Position numbers and translations under genes: made by a program
NCBI RefSeq assembly: GCF_002836415.1
Contig: NZ_PJBP01000110.1
Coordinates: 1-34,236 of the forward strand
Length of the DNA: 34,236 nt
Direction of reading: 5' to 3'
Source: Psychromonas sp. MB-3u-54
GTDB lineage: Bacteria > Pseudomonadota > Gammaproteobacteria > Enterobacterales > Psychromonadaceae
The notes under the pieces: generated by a model
Seen by the model: only the letters and a program-made list of their open reading frames with translations
Databases searched by the model: none
Told to the model about the DNA's origin: nothing
Shown here: one piece after another, positions 24,489-33,372 of the stretch
Numbering within the stretch: position 1 is the stretch's first letter
How the letters are laid out: each line of letters starts with the position of its first letter

Positions 24489-25346
24489 TTAAATTTCTTG
24501 ATTTGCTTCATAGTATTCCTGGCATTCTGCTTCTCGGCCCCTGACGACTCGCTTCCCCAGCAGTAAACCATGGGTTTCAGTGACCACAGTATGCTGCCCT
24601 TCCTGATGACTGTCGTCAGAAAAAAAGATGATCACCCAGTCAAAAATATGATGGAGCTTATGTGCACGTTCGCTGTTCGAAAACAGGGCGGTAAAGTGCC
24701 AGTGTTCAAGGGTTGTATGTAATATCGGCAGCCAGGATTTATTGTCAGGATTAAAGCGTTTGGGTGTAATCAGAGGCAGTTTTCCTGCAGCGGCTTTACT
24801 GCGATATTCGGCATCCACTTTTAACAGCAAAGGAACAGGTATAAGGTTTGACGCCGGTATTAATGGTTGCCGGCGTTCGCTAAAATGCTTTAACAGCCAG
24901 GCCTCTATCGCCTCTTTACGCTTAACCCCCAGCCCTTCGACCTTGTCAAGCTGACCATTGCGGGTGGCATTTTCCAGTGATTCCAGAGTATCAATATGCA
25001 GGTTGTCATAAATGCGCTGTGCCAATATCCGACCGACGGTCGGTATAGATTGGAATAGTCCAATAGGGTCAGATTCACCCCGCAGACTTTCCAGACGACT
25101 GATACGACCCGTGGCGACGTATTCATAAATACACTGCGCAATCCCCGATCCAATGGTAGGCAAATCCGTAAGTCCTTTTATGCCTTTAGTCTGCACCAGC
25201 GAGTCTAAGTCCTCGCTCAGGTTATCCAGAGTATTCGCCGCATGAAGATAAGCCTGGTAGCGGAAGGGGTTAGCACGCTGGATTTTTAGCAACGCCGCTA
25301 TTTCGCGTAGTTTTTCGCCTACTTCATGATTAAAACCCGTCATCAC
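24489..25346 (-). CDS. Helix-hairpin-helix protein related to the PolX N terminus, without polymerase domain
   Basis: 285 aa, probably a DNA-binding protein. Residues about 5-50 form the HHH_8-type domain of X-family polymerases (GEKLREIAALLKIQRANPFR, YLHAANTL). Two helix-hairpin-helix motifs follow: LPTIGSGIAQCIYEYV and IPTVGRILAQRIYDN, then LDKVEGLGVKRKEAIEAWL. Instead of the nucleotidyltransferase palm there is a C-terminal domain with YRSKAAAGKLPLITPKRFNP, WHFTALFSNSERAH and TVVTETHGLLLGKRVVRGRE. I recall this pairing as a recurring proteobacterial family but know no function. Start at either of two adjacent ATGs; AGAGAG lies upstream. Confidence 0.8.
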   Translation of the reverse strand: MMTGFNHEVGEKLREIAALLKIQRANPFRYQAYLHAANTLDNLSEDLDSLVQTKGIKGLTDLPTIGSGIAQCIYEYVATGRISRLESLRGESDPIGLFQSIPTVGRILAQRIYDNLHIDTLESLENATRNGQLDKVEGLGVKRKEAIEAWLLKHFSERRQPLIPASNLIPVPLLLKVDAEYRSKAAAGKLPLITPKRFNPDNKSWLPILHTTLEHWHFTALFSNSERAHKLHHIFDWVIIFFSDDSHQEGQHTVVTETHGLLLGKRVVRGREAECQEYYEANQEI

Positions 25347-25648
25347 TCTCTCACATCAGATAATTGTCCTCGAATATAAAAAGGATAAGCACACTTTTTG
25401 ATTGCAACAAGTTTACATAAACGGCTTATTGCATGAATACCGGCAGGCATAAGGGATCTTAAATGGCGCGGCTTCAAAAAAGGAGAACACAAAATAATAA
25501 CCAGCTTATTTTAGCCTTTACTCTGTGTAGCGCGTAGCGCCTCTGTGGTAGTTCGTAGGGTGCGCTCTGTGGTAATAACCTTAAAGTTTGTTATAAAAAA
25601 TCATCACGCGCATTTCAACTAGATACAGAGGGATAATCCAAAACTATC
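25347..25648. other. Gene-free region with short CTCTGTG repeats
   Basis: 302 bases without a credible gene. Around 25530-25580 short repeated phrases occur (CTCTGTGTAGCGC, CTCTGTGGTAG, GCTCTGTGGTAA) next to GTAGGGTGCGC, which resembles the palindromic element near 33946. I see no clear promoter. Confidence 0.35.
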
Positions 25649-26089
25649 TTGACTTTTCTATCGTTACTAATAGGATATGGTGATATTCAGACTTTTAAAT
25701 TGAGTTATATTTTTTTGAGATTCCCGCGCTTACAATACAAGCCTGAAACACGTGCATCATGGTCATTACTGTTAGTGGCTATTGTACTTTTTGTGTGCGT
25801 TTCTCAAAATCTGGGAAAATCCTCGTCATGTCCTTTAACACCCCACTTAGCGTTAACAGAACAACTGGCATCGGACACTCAGGATAATAGCGAGTCAGAA
25901 TGCAGCAGCAGTGAGCATCTGATCAATACTTTTGCGCTTAATCTGGAATTTTTTATTCCTCTGTTTGTTCTGGCGCTGGTGATTGCCACTGTAATACTCC
26001 AACATTCACGCACCCCGCATCTTTTCACTGAACCCATTAGCTATTATGGGGTCAGGCGACACGTTGTATTCTGCACTTTTCAAGAATAA
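25649..26089 (+). CDS. Small membrane protein upstream of scsB, function unknown
   Basis: Up to 146 aa; no ATG exists in the useful part of the frame, so the start is a TTG at 25649 or a later TTG at 25715, neither with a convincing ribosome binding site. Two membrane segments are visible (WSLLLVAIVLFVCVSQ and FFIPLFVLALVIATVIL), flanking a Ser-rich loop with two cysteines (SSSCPL and ECSSSEH). It sits about 180 bp before scsB, where copper-sensitivity loci carry scsA-type or other small membrane proteins. I do not recognise the family. Confidence 0.55.
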   Translation: MTFLSLLIGYGDIQTFKLSYIFLRFPRLQYKPETRASWSLLLVAIVLFVCVSQNLGKSSSCPLTPHLALTEQLASDTQDNSESECSSSEHLINTFALNLEFFIPLFVLALVIATVILQHSRTPHLFTEPISYYGVRRHVVFCTFQE

Positions 26090-26270
26090 AAACGCCGTTA
26101 CTACCTCTCTCTTTATCACTATTCAGCGCCTTTTTTCGATTCTTATACTATGGTTTTCAGTATTTTCCGCTGTGAACTTAGCAAACATCTGAATATTTTA
26201 AATAACATATCGCATTTATTATGCGCCTGAATAATTATATTTATTTATAAAAAATTTCCGGAGTAACACT

Positions 26271-28379
26271 GTGTTTATATTTCAATTAATGAAAGCAACA
26301 GTTAGATTACGACTGATGATGCTATTAGTGTCATCTTTATTATTGTCAGCTTTTTCAGTCTCAGCACAACCTGTTTCGACAGGCTGGCTAACCCATCCCG
26401 AACACCCGCCGGTGCAAGTGCGTTTTATGCTGACCGGTGAGGTTGATAAAACCACTCACCAAATCAATGGCTTACTCGAAGTTAACCTTAAAGGTGAATG
26501 GAAAACCTATTGGCGATCGCCGGGTGAAGGCGGCATTTCGCCAATACTTGACTGGAGCCGGTCAACTAACCTGACGGCTTTACAATGGCAGTGGCCAACC
26601 CCCACTTTTTATGAGCAATTGGGTATCATGACCCTGGGTTACAAACATCATGTTATTTTCCCGATGCAGTTAACCTTTGATGATATTAATCAGCCCATGG
26701 TTTTTTCAGGAAAATTAACCCTGCCGACCTGTACCAATATTTGTGTGCTCACGGAATATGAATTGAATTTGCCGGCGATCACCTTGACTGAGTTTAAAAC
26801 AGATCCAACGGCGCAACATTTATATCAACAGGGGCTTGCAAACGTGCCGACCCACAGTAATTCCACCGAGGTTATTAAGACATCCTTTGACTATGATTCG
26901 CAACGCCTGCAAATAAAATTACAGCAAAAAAACGAGTGGCAGGATCCACAGATTCTGGTCGATGGTGACCAGATCGGCGATGACCATTTTTCTCAACCCG
27001 TCATCAACATTAATAATAATATTGTAACGGCAACCTATGAGGTAACCAATTGGTTAGGCAAAACCCATCTTTCCGGAAAGCCGGTTTCTATCACCGTTTC
27101 TGATGCACTTTTTGCGCATGAATTAAGCACTGTGATTGATGATAAACCCTTAGTCAAAAGCAGTTCAACCAATTTACTTACTGTGATTGGTTTTGCATTA
27201 CTCGGGGGCTTAATACTCAATATTATGCCCTGTGTCTTACCCGTATTGGGCATGAAGCTTAACAGTATGCTGACCTCGTCGAATCTCAGTAAAAAAACTA
27301 TTCGCCTGCAATTTTTAGCCTCTGCATTTGGAATATTAACTTCATTCTGGTTACTCGCATCAGGGTTACTTATTTTAAAGCTCACGGGTCATGCGATGGG
27401 CTGGGGAATTCAGTTCCAAAGCCCCTGGTTTATTGCTTTTATGGTGAGCATAACCGCACTCTTCACCGCGAATTTACTGGGTTTATTTGAAGTTAAATTA
27501 CCCGGTCAACTGTCAACCTCAATCGCCAAAAAAGGAGGAAATTCAACCCTGGGTCATTTTGTACAGGGTATGTTTGCAACGCTACTGGCAACCCCCTGCA
27601 GTGCTCCTTTTTTAGGCACTGCGGTGGCTTTTGCTTTAGGAGCCAGCGTCTTTGAAATGTGGATGGTATTTACCTTTTTAGGACTGGGCATGGCGTTGCC
27701 CTGGCTGGTTTTTGCGTTATTCCCAAACCTCATATTATTCATGCCTAAACCCGGGCTGTGGATGAATAAAATAAAAGCCCTTTTTGGGTTAATGATGTTG
27801 CTGACAACGCTGTGGTTATTGACCTTGCTAGTCCCTTTTATCGGTGGCTTGACAACCCTAGTGACAGGTTTATTGTTCTGCGTTTATTTGTTGTACCGCA
27901 TAGCTAAAAATAAGGGTAAAAAAACAGTCATTGTGATTTTAGCCGTGAGCTTACTAATAACCAGTGCAGGGCTTTTTACTGCAAGCCTGACCACAAAGCA
28001 TTGGGCGACACTTATTAAGGACGATCTGACCTGGCTGCCTCTCAATAAAAACAGCATTGATCAATATGTAAAACAGGGTAATACCGTTTTTGTTGATATA
28101 ACGGCTGATTGGTGTATCACCTGCAAAGCCAATAAAATAGGCGTTATTTTACAAGATCCGGTCTATTCTGAGCTGCAGCAGGAAAGCGTGATAACCATGA
28201 AAGGAGATTGGACCCAGCCCAGCGACAGGATAACGACTTATTTAAAAAGTCATCAACGCTTTGGTGTGCCTTTAAATGTGGTTTATGGTCCGAATGCTCC
28301 GCAGGGTTTGACTTTACCTGTTTTATTAAGCAGTGATCAGGTTATTCAGGCACTGGAAGATGCAGGGAGAAAACAATAA
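26271..28379 (+). CDS. scsB: ScsB-like transmembrane thiol-disulfide reductase (DsbD family)
   Basis: Membrane protein that would pass electrons from cytoplasmic thioredoxin to periplasmic partners, linked to copper tolerance in Salmonella. Start GTG at 26271 with GGAG 8 bases upstream; 702 aa. Seen: signal sequence about 1-32, N-terminal periplasmic DsbD-alpha-like domain with TCTNIC cysteines (about 154-158), the DsbD transmembrane core with NIMPCVLPVLGMK and TPCSAPFLGTA, then a C-terminal periplasmic thioredoxin domain with DITADWCITCKANK. The extended N-terminal domain separates ScsB from plain DsbD. The stop overlaps the next start (TAATG). Confidence 0.9.
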   Translation: MFIFQLMKATVRLRLMMLLVSSLLLSAFSVSAQPVSTGWLTHPEHPPVQVRFMLTGEVDKTTHQINGLLEVNLKGEWKTYWRSPGEGGISPILDWSRSTNLTALQWQWPTPTFYEQLGIMTLGYKHHVIFPMQLTFDDINQPMVFSGKLTLPTCTNICVLTEYELNLPAITLTEFKTDPTAQHLYQQGLANVPTHSNSTEVIKTSFDYDSQRLQIKLQQKNEWQDPQILVDGDQIGDDHFSQPVININNNIVTATYEVTNWLGKTHLSGKPVSITVSDALFAHELSTVIDDKPLVKSSSTNLLTVIGFALLGGLILNIMPCVLPVLGMKLNSMLTSSNLSKKTIRLQFLASAFGILTSFWLLASGLLILKLTGHAMGWGIQFQSPWFIAFMVSITALFTANLLGLFEVKLPGQLSTSIAKKGGNSTLGHFVQGMFATLLATPCSAPFLGTAVAFALGASVFEMWMVFTFLGLGMALPWLVFALFPNLILFMPKPGLWMNKIKALFGLMMLLTTLWLLTLLVPFIGGLTTLVTGLLFCVYLLYRIAKNKGKKTVIVILAVSLLITSAGLFTASLTTKHWATLIKDDLTWLPLNKNSIDQYVKQGNTVFVDITADWCITCKANKIGVILQDPVYSELQQESVITMKGDWTQPSDRITTYLKSHQRFGVPLNVVYGPNAPQGLTLPVLLSSDQVIQALEDAGRKQ

Positions 28380-28906
28380 TGACGGATCAGGGGATGAAAA
28401 AGGGTAAACCTAAAACAAAAGTACGACGCTGGATAAAAGAAATCCTGGTATTCACTCTTATTCTGATGGTTGTGTCTATCGCAATTGATGCCTGGCGCAG
28501 CAAAGAGATGCCCTCGACAAAGATACCTTCACTGTCAACAGGTACCCTGAAAGGCGACCGGGTAGATATTAAAAAGATGAGTCAAGATAAACCCGTTTTA
28601 CTCTACTTCTGGGCAACTTGGTGCCCTGTTTGCAATTTTGTAAGCCCAAGCGTCAATTGGCTGTCGAAGAGTCACCAGGTCATTTCTGTGGCTCTCACGT
28701 CCGGTGATGATAAACGCTTAAGGCAATTTATGGCTTACAAAGAGTACGACTTTCCGGTTATTAACGATCCAACGGGTAGCATTGGCAATGTATGGGGTGT
28801 TGCTGCCACGCCATCGATCGTGATCATCAAAAAAGGTGAAATATCTTCAATCACAACCGGCTTTACAACCCCAATAGGTATGTGGCTACGTTTACACTTC
28901 TATTAA
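28379..28906 (+). CDS. scsD: Membrane-anchored thioredoxin-like protein, ScsD-like
   Basis: 175 aa TlpA/thioredoxin-fold protein anchored by one N-terminal membrane helix (about 21-40). The catalytic motif FWATWCPVCN carries CPVC; the cis-proline loop is AATPSIVII. The N-terminal region before the helix is basic. It is translationally coupled to scsB. Its partner would be the ScsB periplasmic domain. The C-terminal codons (WLRLHFY) belong to a 65-bp duplication shared with the region just before the next gene. Confidence 0.88.
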   Translation: MTDQGMKKGKPKTKVRRWIKEILVFTLILMVVSIAIDAWRSKEMPSTKIPSLSTGTLKGDRVDIKKMSQDKPVLLYFWATWCPVCNFVSPSVNWLSKSHQVISVALTSGDDKRLRQFMAYKEYDFPVINDPTGSIGNVWGVAATPSIVIIKKGEISSITTGFTTPIGMWLRLHFY

Positions 28907-29015
28907 GGTAACTTTATGAAATCATTTCCAATATCCATTGCAGTATTCGACTACGTTTACACTTCTATTAAGGTGACATTATGAAATCATTATTATTATC
29001 AACATCCATTGCAGC
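28886..29015 (+). repeat. 65-bp direct duplication at the scsD/scsC junction
   Basis: CTACGTTTACACTTCTATTA and the following AAGG, ATGAAATCATT and ATCCATTGCAG occur twice, at 28886-28945 and from 28951 on, offset by 65 bases. The first copy brings a second ribosome binding site, ATG and signal-peptide-like start. Confidence 0.92.
28916..28984 (+). CDS. 22-codon decoy/leader ORF before scsC
   Basis: Arising from the duplication, an ATG at 28916 with AAGG upstream opens 22 codons (MKSFPISIAVFDYVYTSI...). The TGA overlaps the scsC ATG as ATGA. It resembles a truncated copy of the ScsC signal peptide. It may be translated and couple ribosomes to scsC, or be an evolutionary by-product. Confidence 0.35.
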   Translation: MKSFPISIAVFDYVYTSIKVTL

Positions 29016-29709
29016 AAGCCTGCTGTTCTCATCGCTAGTATCAGCAGAAAACATCAGCGCTGCACAACAGAAACAATTATCCGAAATCACGGATTTATTG
29101 GAACAAAATCCGGAAATTATTGAAGGATTATATACAAATTTAACCCAGTACGTCGAGAGTCAAGGAAGCATCAGTAATACACTAAAACAGCATCATGACT
29201 ATTTATATAATAATCCGATGCATCCTTATTTTGGCTCGAAGGAACCTAAACTAACCATTATCAACTTTAGCGATTACAACTGCGCCTACTGCAAGCGCTT
29301 AGAATCAGGGCTGGTTGAAATGATTGAAAAGTATCCTGAAATTCGAGTCGTTAATGTCTACTTAACATTTCAGCAACGTATGATCCCGGATTTGAAGACT
29401 AATACAGCATGGTATGCTTTGAATGTCTGGGAGAATAACAGACCTGCCTTTTCTGAAGTACACCGTTTAATGATGGCTAAACCATCGAAACATGACCGTC
29501 AATCGATGATGACAATAGCGGAGATGACCGGCACTGAATCAGCGTTAGCAGTAAATAAGATGAAACAGCAGTTGGTTGTAAAAAATGAGAGCGTCTTCGG
29601 CCAATTAGGTTTGCGAGGCACACCAAGTTTAATTATTGGCGATCAAATAATTCCGGGTTTTATTCCTCAAGCGCAACTCGATGAATTAATCCAAACACAA
29701 TTAAAATAG
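28981..29709 (+). CDS. scsC: Periplasmic DsbA-family thiol oxidoreductase, ScsC-like
   Basis: 242 aa exported thioredoxin-fold protein. Signal peptide 1-22 (ending VSA). A helical N-terminal region of the kind used for oligomerisation in ScsC-like proteins (QQKQLSEITDLLEQNPEIIE) precedes the catalytic FSDYNCAYCKRL with CAYC. The cis-proline loop is LRGTPSLIIG. In Salmonella and Proteus ScsC is a copper-linked reductase or isomerase kept reduced by ScsB, which fits its place behind scsB and scsD. AAGG lies before the ATG. Confidence 0.9.
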   Translation: MKSLLLSTSIAASLLFSSLVSAENISAAQQKQLSEITDLLEQNPEIIEGLYTNLTQYVESQGSISNTLKQHHDYLYNNPMHPYFGSKEPKLTIINFSDYNCAYCKRLESGLVEMIEKYPEIRVVNVYLTFQQRMIPDLKTNTAWYALNVWENNRPAFSEVHRLMMAKPSKHDRQSMMTIAEMTGTESALAVNKMKQQLVVKNESVFGQLGLRGTPSLIIGDQIIPGFIPQAQLDELIQTQLK

Positions 29710-29713
29710 GATA

Positions 29714-29768
29714 AAAATCAGCACTCATAGTTTAAATTAAAGACTATGGGTGTGGTGATTTTTTGTAA
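29714..29768. terminator. Imperfect bidirectional terminator between scsC and glgX
   Basis: AAAATCA-CAC--CATAGT and ACTATG--GTG-TGATTTTT form a long hairpin with a few mismatches around an A/T loop (about 29714-29768). T runs occur at both ends. It serves the convergent scs operon and glgX. Confidence 0.65.
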
Positions 29769-29806
29769 CAAACTTAAGTATGAAGACAGTAGTGTGATGG
29801 TTTTTA

Positions 29807-31867
29807 TCAATCACTGGGTGTTTCTCCAATCAAAATCACCACGGTTCGTGGGGCAACAAGGTATTCACCATTAAACCAATGTTTTTCACCTCCATCTCTA
29901 TAAATATCGTTACCGTCCGTTAACGAAGTATCAACGATCCGCAACCATTTTCCACTTGCTAATAGCGGTAATTCAAAGTTAAGCATTTCCCAAAAAGCAT
30001 TAAAAATAACATAAGAGACAACCCCAGAGTGAGGATGTGTACTTTCCATGGCAATAGAATGAGAACACTCACGCCAGTCAGGTTGATTTAGTTTCACACC
30101 ATGCCAGTGAATGTCCGAGTCTTGAATAATATCATGCAAAGAATAGCGATAACTGGGATTGAGGTAGATTGCGGTACGCTGTTTAATTAAGCCGTTAGTA
30201 AAGTCAAAAAGTGCCCCGTTCTTTTTAATCTGACTCCAATCAAACCAAAACGTCGGGTTATCCTGGCAATAGCCGTTATTATTGCCCTTTTGCGAATGGC
30301 CTATTTCATCACCCATTAAAATCATCGGCGTGCCTAAAGACAGCAGGGTTATGGTCAACATGTTTTTTATTTGCTGATTACGCAGCTGCAGGATTTTAGG
30401 ATCATTCGTTTCACCCTCAACACCATGATTCCAGCTGAAATTATAATCGCATCCATCACGATTATTTTCACCATTAGGCAAATTATGTTTATTATTGTAA
30501 CTAACCAGATCATTAAGGGTAAAACCATCATGGCAGGTAATAAAGTTTACCGATTTTTCCGGTTCGAAATGATGCTCACCATAAATATCCGGACTGCCAA
30601 TCAAACGGCTGGCAAACTTGCTTACCATACCCGGATCGCCGCGCACAAAGCGCCGTACATCATCTCTAAAATGACCGTTCCATTCTCGCCAACGCTGCCC
30701 CGCCAGACTACCCACTTGATATAAGCCCCCTGCATCCCATGCTTCTGCAATCAGCTTAACTGAGGATAAAATCGGATCGGTATCAATGCTGAATAACGTC
30801 GGCGGGCTTAGCATAGGCACACCCAGTTCATCGCGGGATAAAATAGAGGCCAAATCAAAACGAAATCCATCGACATGCATTTTTTCTACCCAAAAATGCA
30901 AACTGTCAATAATCATCCGTCTAACCACGGAATGTGTGCCGTTAAGAGTATTACCACAACCACTAAAATTCATATAGTGCAGTCTGTCTTTGGATAAAAT
31001 GTAATAATCATTATTATCAAAACCACGCAATGAGAAAAATGGACCGCCTTCTCCACCCTCTGCGCTATGGTTATAAACCACATCTAAAATCACTTCAATA
31101 TCAGCCGCATGCAGGGCTTTTACCATATCCCTAAATTCATTAATGGGGCCCAGCCTGGATCTGTCAGAACTGTATTCGCGGTGCACTGCGAAAAAGGATA
31201 ACGGGCTATATCCCCAATAGTTAGCCAATTCGGCATGATTTTCACCCGGATCGAATTGATGAACGGGCATCAGTTCGACGGCGGTTATCCCCAGCTCTTT
31301 TAAATAGGGGATTTTTGCAATTAAACCCGCATAAGTGCCGCGTTTGTTTTTTGCTATATTTGCACTTTGATGGCGCGTAAAACCGCCCACATGCATCTCA
31401 TAAATAACCGTGTTATAAAAAGAGTGCTGGGGATGCTGATCGTCCTGCCAATCATAATCGTCTATATCAACCACCACACTTTTTAAACAGCTATCAATAT
31501 TGGAACCGCTGCCAATAGCCGCTTCGCGGGAAAAGTGATCACCCCGTTCAACCAATAGTCCATAGGGATCTAACAACACTTTCTTCGAGGAAAAAGCCGT
31601 ACCGTCATAGGGACGATAAGGTCCGTTGACACGAAAGCCATAGAGTTGCCCCGGTTTTACATCTTCAATAAAAATATGCCAATAATAAGCGGTACGATTA
31701 TTATTAGTTGAAAATTTAAATATATTGCACGCTATCTCGGCATCTTTATCTTCAAAAAAAAGCAGTTCGACACTTTCAGCGAGTCGCGCATAAATACAAA
31801 AATTGGCTCCTTTGCTGCTATAGGTCACGCCTAACTTATCTGGTTTACCATTGGATGCTAAAAACAT
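29807..31867 (-). CDS. glgX: Glycogen debranching enzyme GlgX
   Basis: GH13 isoamylase-type enzyme that hydrolyses alpha-1,6 branches of phosphorylase-trimmed glycogen. Seen: N-terminal CBM48-like beta domain (KLGVTYSSKGANFCIYA), YEMHVGGFT, GH13 motif I DVVYNHSAEG, motif II DGFRFDLAS with the nucleophile Asp, the acid/base Glu in LIAEAWDAGG, and FITCHDGFTLNDLVSY. ATG at 31867 with GGAG five bases upstream gives 686 aa; a GTG at 31873 overlaps that site and is less likely. It is separated from the glgC/glgA genes by about 23 kb and transcribed in the opposite direction. Confidence 0.95.
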   Translation of the reverse strand: MFLASNGKPDKLGVTYSSKGANFCIYARLAESVELLFFEDKDAEIACNIFKFSTNNNRTAYYWHIFIEDVKPGQLYGFRVNGPYRPYDGTAFSSKKVLLDPYGLLVERGDHFSREAAIGSGSNIDSCLKSVVVDIDDYDWQDDQHPQHSFYNTVIYEMHVGGFTRHQSANIAKNKRGTYAGLIAKIPYLKELGITAVELMPVHQFDPGENHAELANYWGYSPLSFFAVHREYSSDRSRLGPINEFRDMVKALHAADIEVILDVVYNHSAEGGEGGPFFSLRGFDNNDYYILSKDRLHYMNFSGCGNTLNGTHSVVRRMIIDSLHFWVEKMHVDGFRFDLASILSRDELGVPMLSPPTLFSIDTDPILSSVKLIAEAWDAGGLYQVGSLAGQRWREWNGHFRDDVRRFVRGDPGMVSKFASRLIGSPDIYGEHHFEPEKSVNFITCHDGFTLNDLVSYNNKHNLPNGENNRDGCDYNFSWNHGVEGETNDPKILQLRNQQIKNMLTITLLSLGTPMILMGDEIGHSQKGNNNGYCQDNPTFWFDWSQIKKNGALFDFTNGLIKQRTAIYLNPSYRYSLHDIIQDSDIHWHGVKLNQPDWRECSHSIAMESTHPHSGVVSYVIFNAFWEMLNFELPLLASGKWLRIVDTSLTDGNDIYRDGGEKHWFNGEYLVAPRTVVILIGETPSD

Positions 31868-32270
31868 ACTCACTCCAGATCACAGTAAAAAATAAAACAG
31901 GCACATCTAGGAAAACGACTTTTGTATGACTTACATAGAATTAGGCCATTTAATAAGAATAGCCGTTCTTTTGCAATTTATAGCAAAATAACTAATTAAC
32001 GGCTCAGATTTATCCGCTCCCTTTGGCTGAGTATTTTTAGGTTTTCTCCCTACAAGGTTCATTTAACAGAATAAAAAACGGGGGCATGAGGTAAATTGGC
32101 AGGATGCAAACGTCTTAGAGGGATAATTTTCATTCTAAGCTTGATCGTGTTTATTGATATGAACCGGCCACAAAAACCTTCTGTGATCGGGTCAGACATT
32201 AAACTGTTTCGCTAAAAATCTGCCCCTATGGTCGGTTGCTTTACTGGCGATCGGAAGAGCATGGATAAAG
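31868..32270. other. Gene-free region upstream of glgX
   Basis: About 400 bases with no gene I can support on either strand. A phrase around 32190-32230 (GATCGGGTCAGACATTAAA, then ATCTGCCCC) resembles common intergenic relics, but I cannot assign it. Confidence 0.3.
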
Positions 32271-32488
32271 CTAATAGCGCCCCATTCCCATTCCCATACC
32301 TATACCTATACCTATACCTATACCATGGAAAACACCCCCAAATACAACGCCTAAAATCATATAAATAACTGATAGAATAATAAACGCAGGAATTGAGGCA
32401 ATAGCCAATTTGACCAGAAAAATGACTAGGGTATTTTCATATCAACAATAGTGACTTCTTGTTTTTCATTACTCTGACTAACTGACAT
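32271..32488 (-). pseudogene. Frameshifted small membrane protein gene
   Basis: From the ATG at 32488 (AGGAG at good spacing) the frame encodes SVSQSNEKQEVTIVDMKIP and then meets TAG at 32426-32428. One base is missing in a CCC run: with it restored, the frame continues LVIFLVKLAIASIPAFIIL and a second hydrophobic stretch VIYMILGVVFGGVF, then a GIGIGIGIGMGMGMGRY tail, about 72 aa in total. The tail is encoded by hexanucleotide repeats (32280-32325). It may be a true pseudogene, a slip-controlled gene or a sequencing error. Confidence 0.75.
32280..32325. repeat. Hexanucleotide microsatellite
   Basis: CCCATT is repeated, followed by CCTATA about four to five times. On the minus strand it encodes alternating Gly-Ile/Gly-Met dipeptides at the end of the small membrane protein. 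Unit length six keeps the frame, so copy changes would lengthen or shorten the tail. Confidence 0.9.
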
Positions 32489-32623
32489 ATTAACTCCTGG
32501 TTAATGATGTTATTTAGAATCGTTTTTTGCACAAATAGTTAAACTTTAGGCAGTGAAGCAGATTCCAGTATTTCTTTATTTTCAAAAAAAACACTTATTA
32601 CAAACCTATCGTCTCTAAAAAAC

Positions 32624-32647
32624 ACAGAGCAGTTTGTTGAACCCTGT
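32624..32647 (-). terminator. Possible terminator after the acyltransferase gene
   Basis: Minus strand: ACAGGG pairs with CTCTGT across a 12-base loop, followed by GTTTTTTA. The stem is short and has one G-U pair, so support is moderate. Confidence 0.4.
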
Positions 32648-32682
32648 TCTTTCATTTGATTCCTACTGATTAGGCTTGCTCA

Positions 32683-33372
32683 TTAATTATTTTTATTAAA
32701 CATCTTTCTATATGCCTGCTCAAGATCCATAGATCTGTCTTTATAATCGATCACATCACCAAACTCGACTTCTATGCGTAATTTGTTTTCACGGTTTTTT
32801 ATCGCTGTTTTTAACGCCGTATTTGAATTGGTTTTTATGTATACGGGCAGTATCTGCAACTTGTTTTTAACCGCGATAAGCTGCGTCCCTTTCTTAAACT
32901 CAGTAAGGTCCGTGTCCTGCACATTACGCGTGCCTTCGGGAAATATAAAAATAGAAGCATTATTGCTCAAACTTTTTTTAATATCTTTAAAGAATTGACT
33001 CATTTTATTAGAGCCCCTGTCCAGTAAAATAGAGCCTCCATTGCGCACAAATTTACCAAAGAAAAAAGAGTTATAAAGTTCTTTTTTTGCAACCCACAAA
33101 CCAAAAACATTAGTGTCTTTTAACGCCATTTCAATCACACAGGGATCGATAATACTGCGATGATTGGAGAGCAGAAGATACTGCCCGTCAGGGTTTACCT
33201 TATCGAGGCCGGAAACCACTATTTCAATATTAAGTTTAGAAAACAATCTGACCGCGTACTCCAAACGGAGCTTCTTTTTATCAGCATTGCTTGTCACTTT
33301 CTTTAATTTGAAGCCAAATTTATTAGTTAAGAATAACGAATAAATGGCTATTTGTATTTGTTTCAGGTTCAA
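32683..33372 (-). CDS. 1-acyl-glycerol-3-phosphate acyltransferase-like protein (PlsC family)
   Basis: Acyltransferase of the PlsC/LPLAT family, expected to acylate lysophosphatidic acid or a related lipid at the inner membrane. Seen: the catalytic HX4D as SNHRSIIDPCV, GGSILLDRG, and FIFPEGTRN (substrate-binding FPEGTR). The frame has no ATG at its start. TTG at 33372 is chosen because GGAG lies six bases upstream; a TTG at 33384 is less likely. That gives 229 aa with a short hydrophobic N terminus (IQIAIYSLFL). Its exact substrate cannot be told, and it is probably not the essential housekeeping PlsC. Confidence 0.85.
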   Translation of the reverse strand: MNLKQIQIAIYSLFLTNKFGFKLKKVTSNADKKKLRLEYAVRLFSKLNIEIVVSGLDKVNPDGQYLLLSNHRSIIDPCVIEMALKDTNVFGLWVAKKELYNSFFFGKFVRNGGSILLDRGSNKMSQFFKDIKKSLSNNASIFIFPEGTRNVQDTDLTEFKKGTQLIAVKNKLQILPVYIKTNSNTALKTAIKNRENKLRIEVEFGDVIDYKDRSMDLEQAYRKMFNKNN

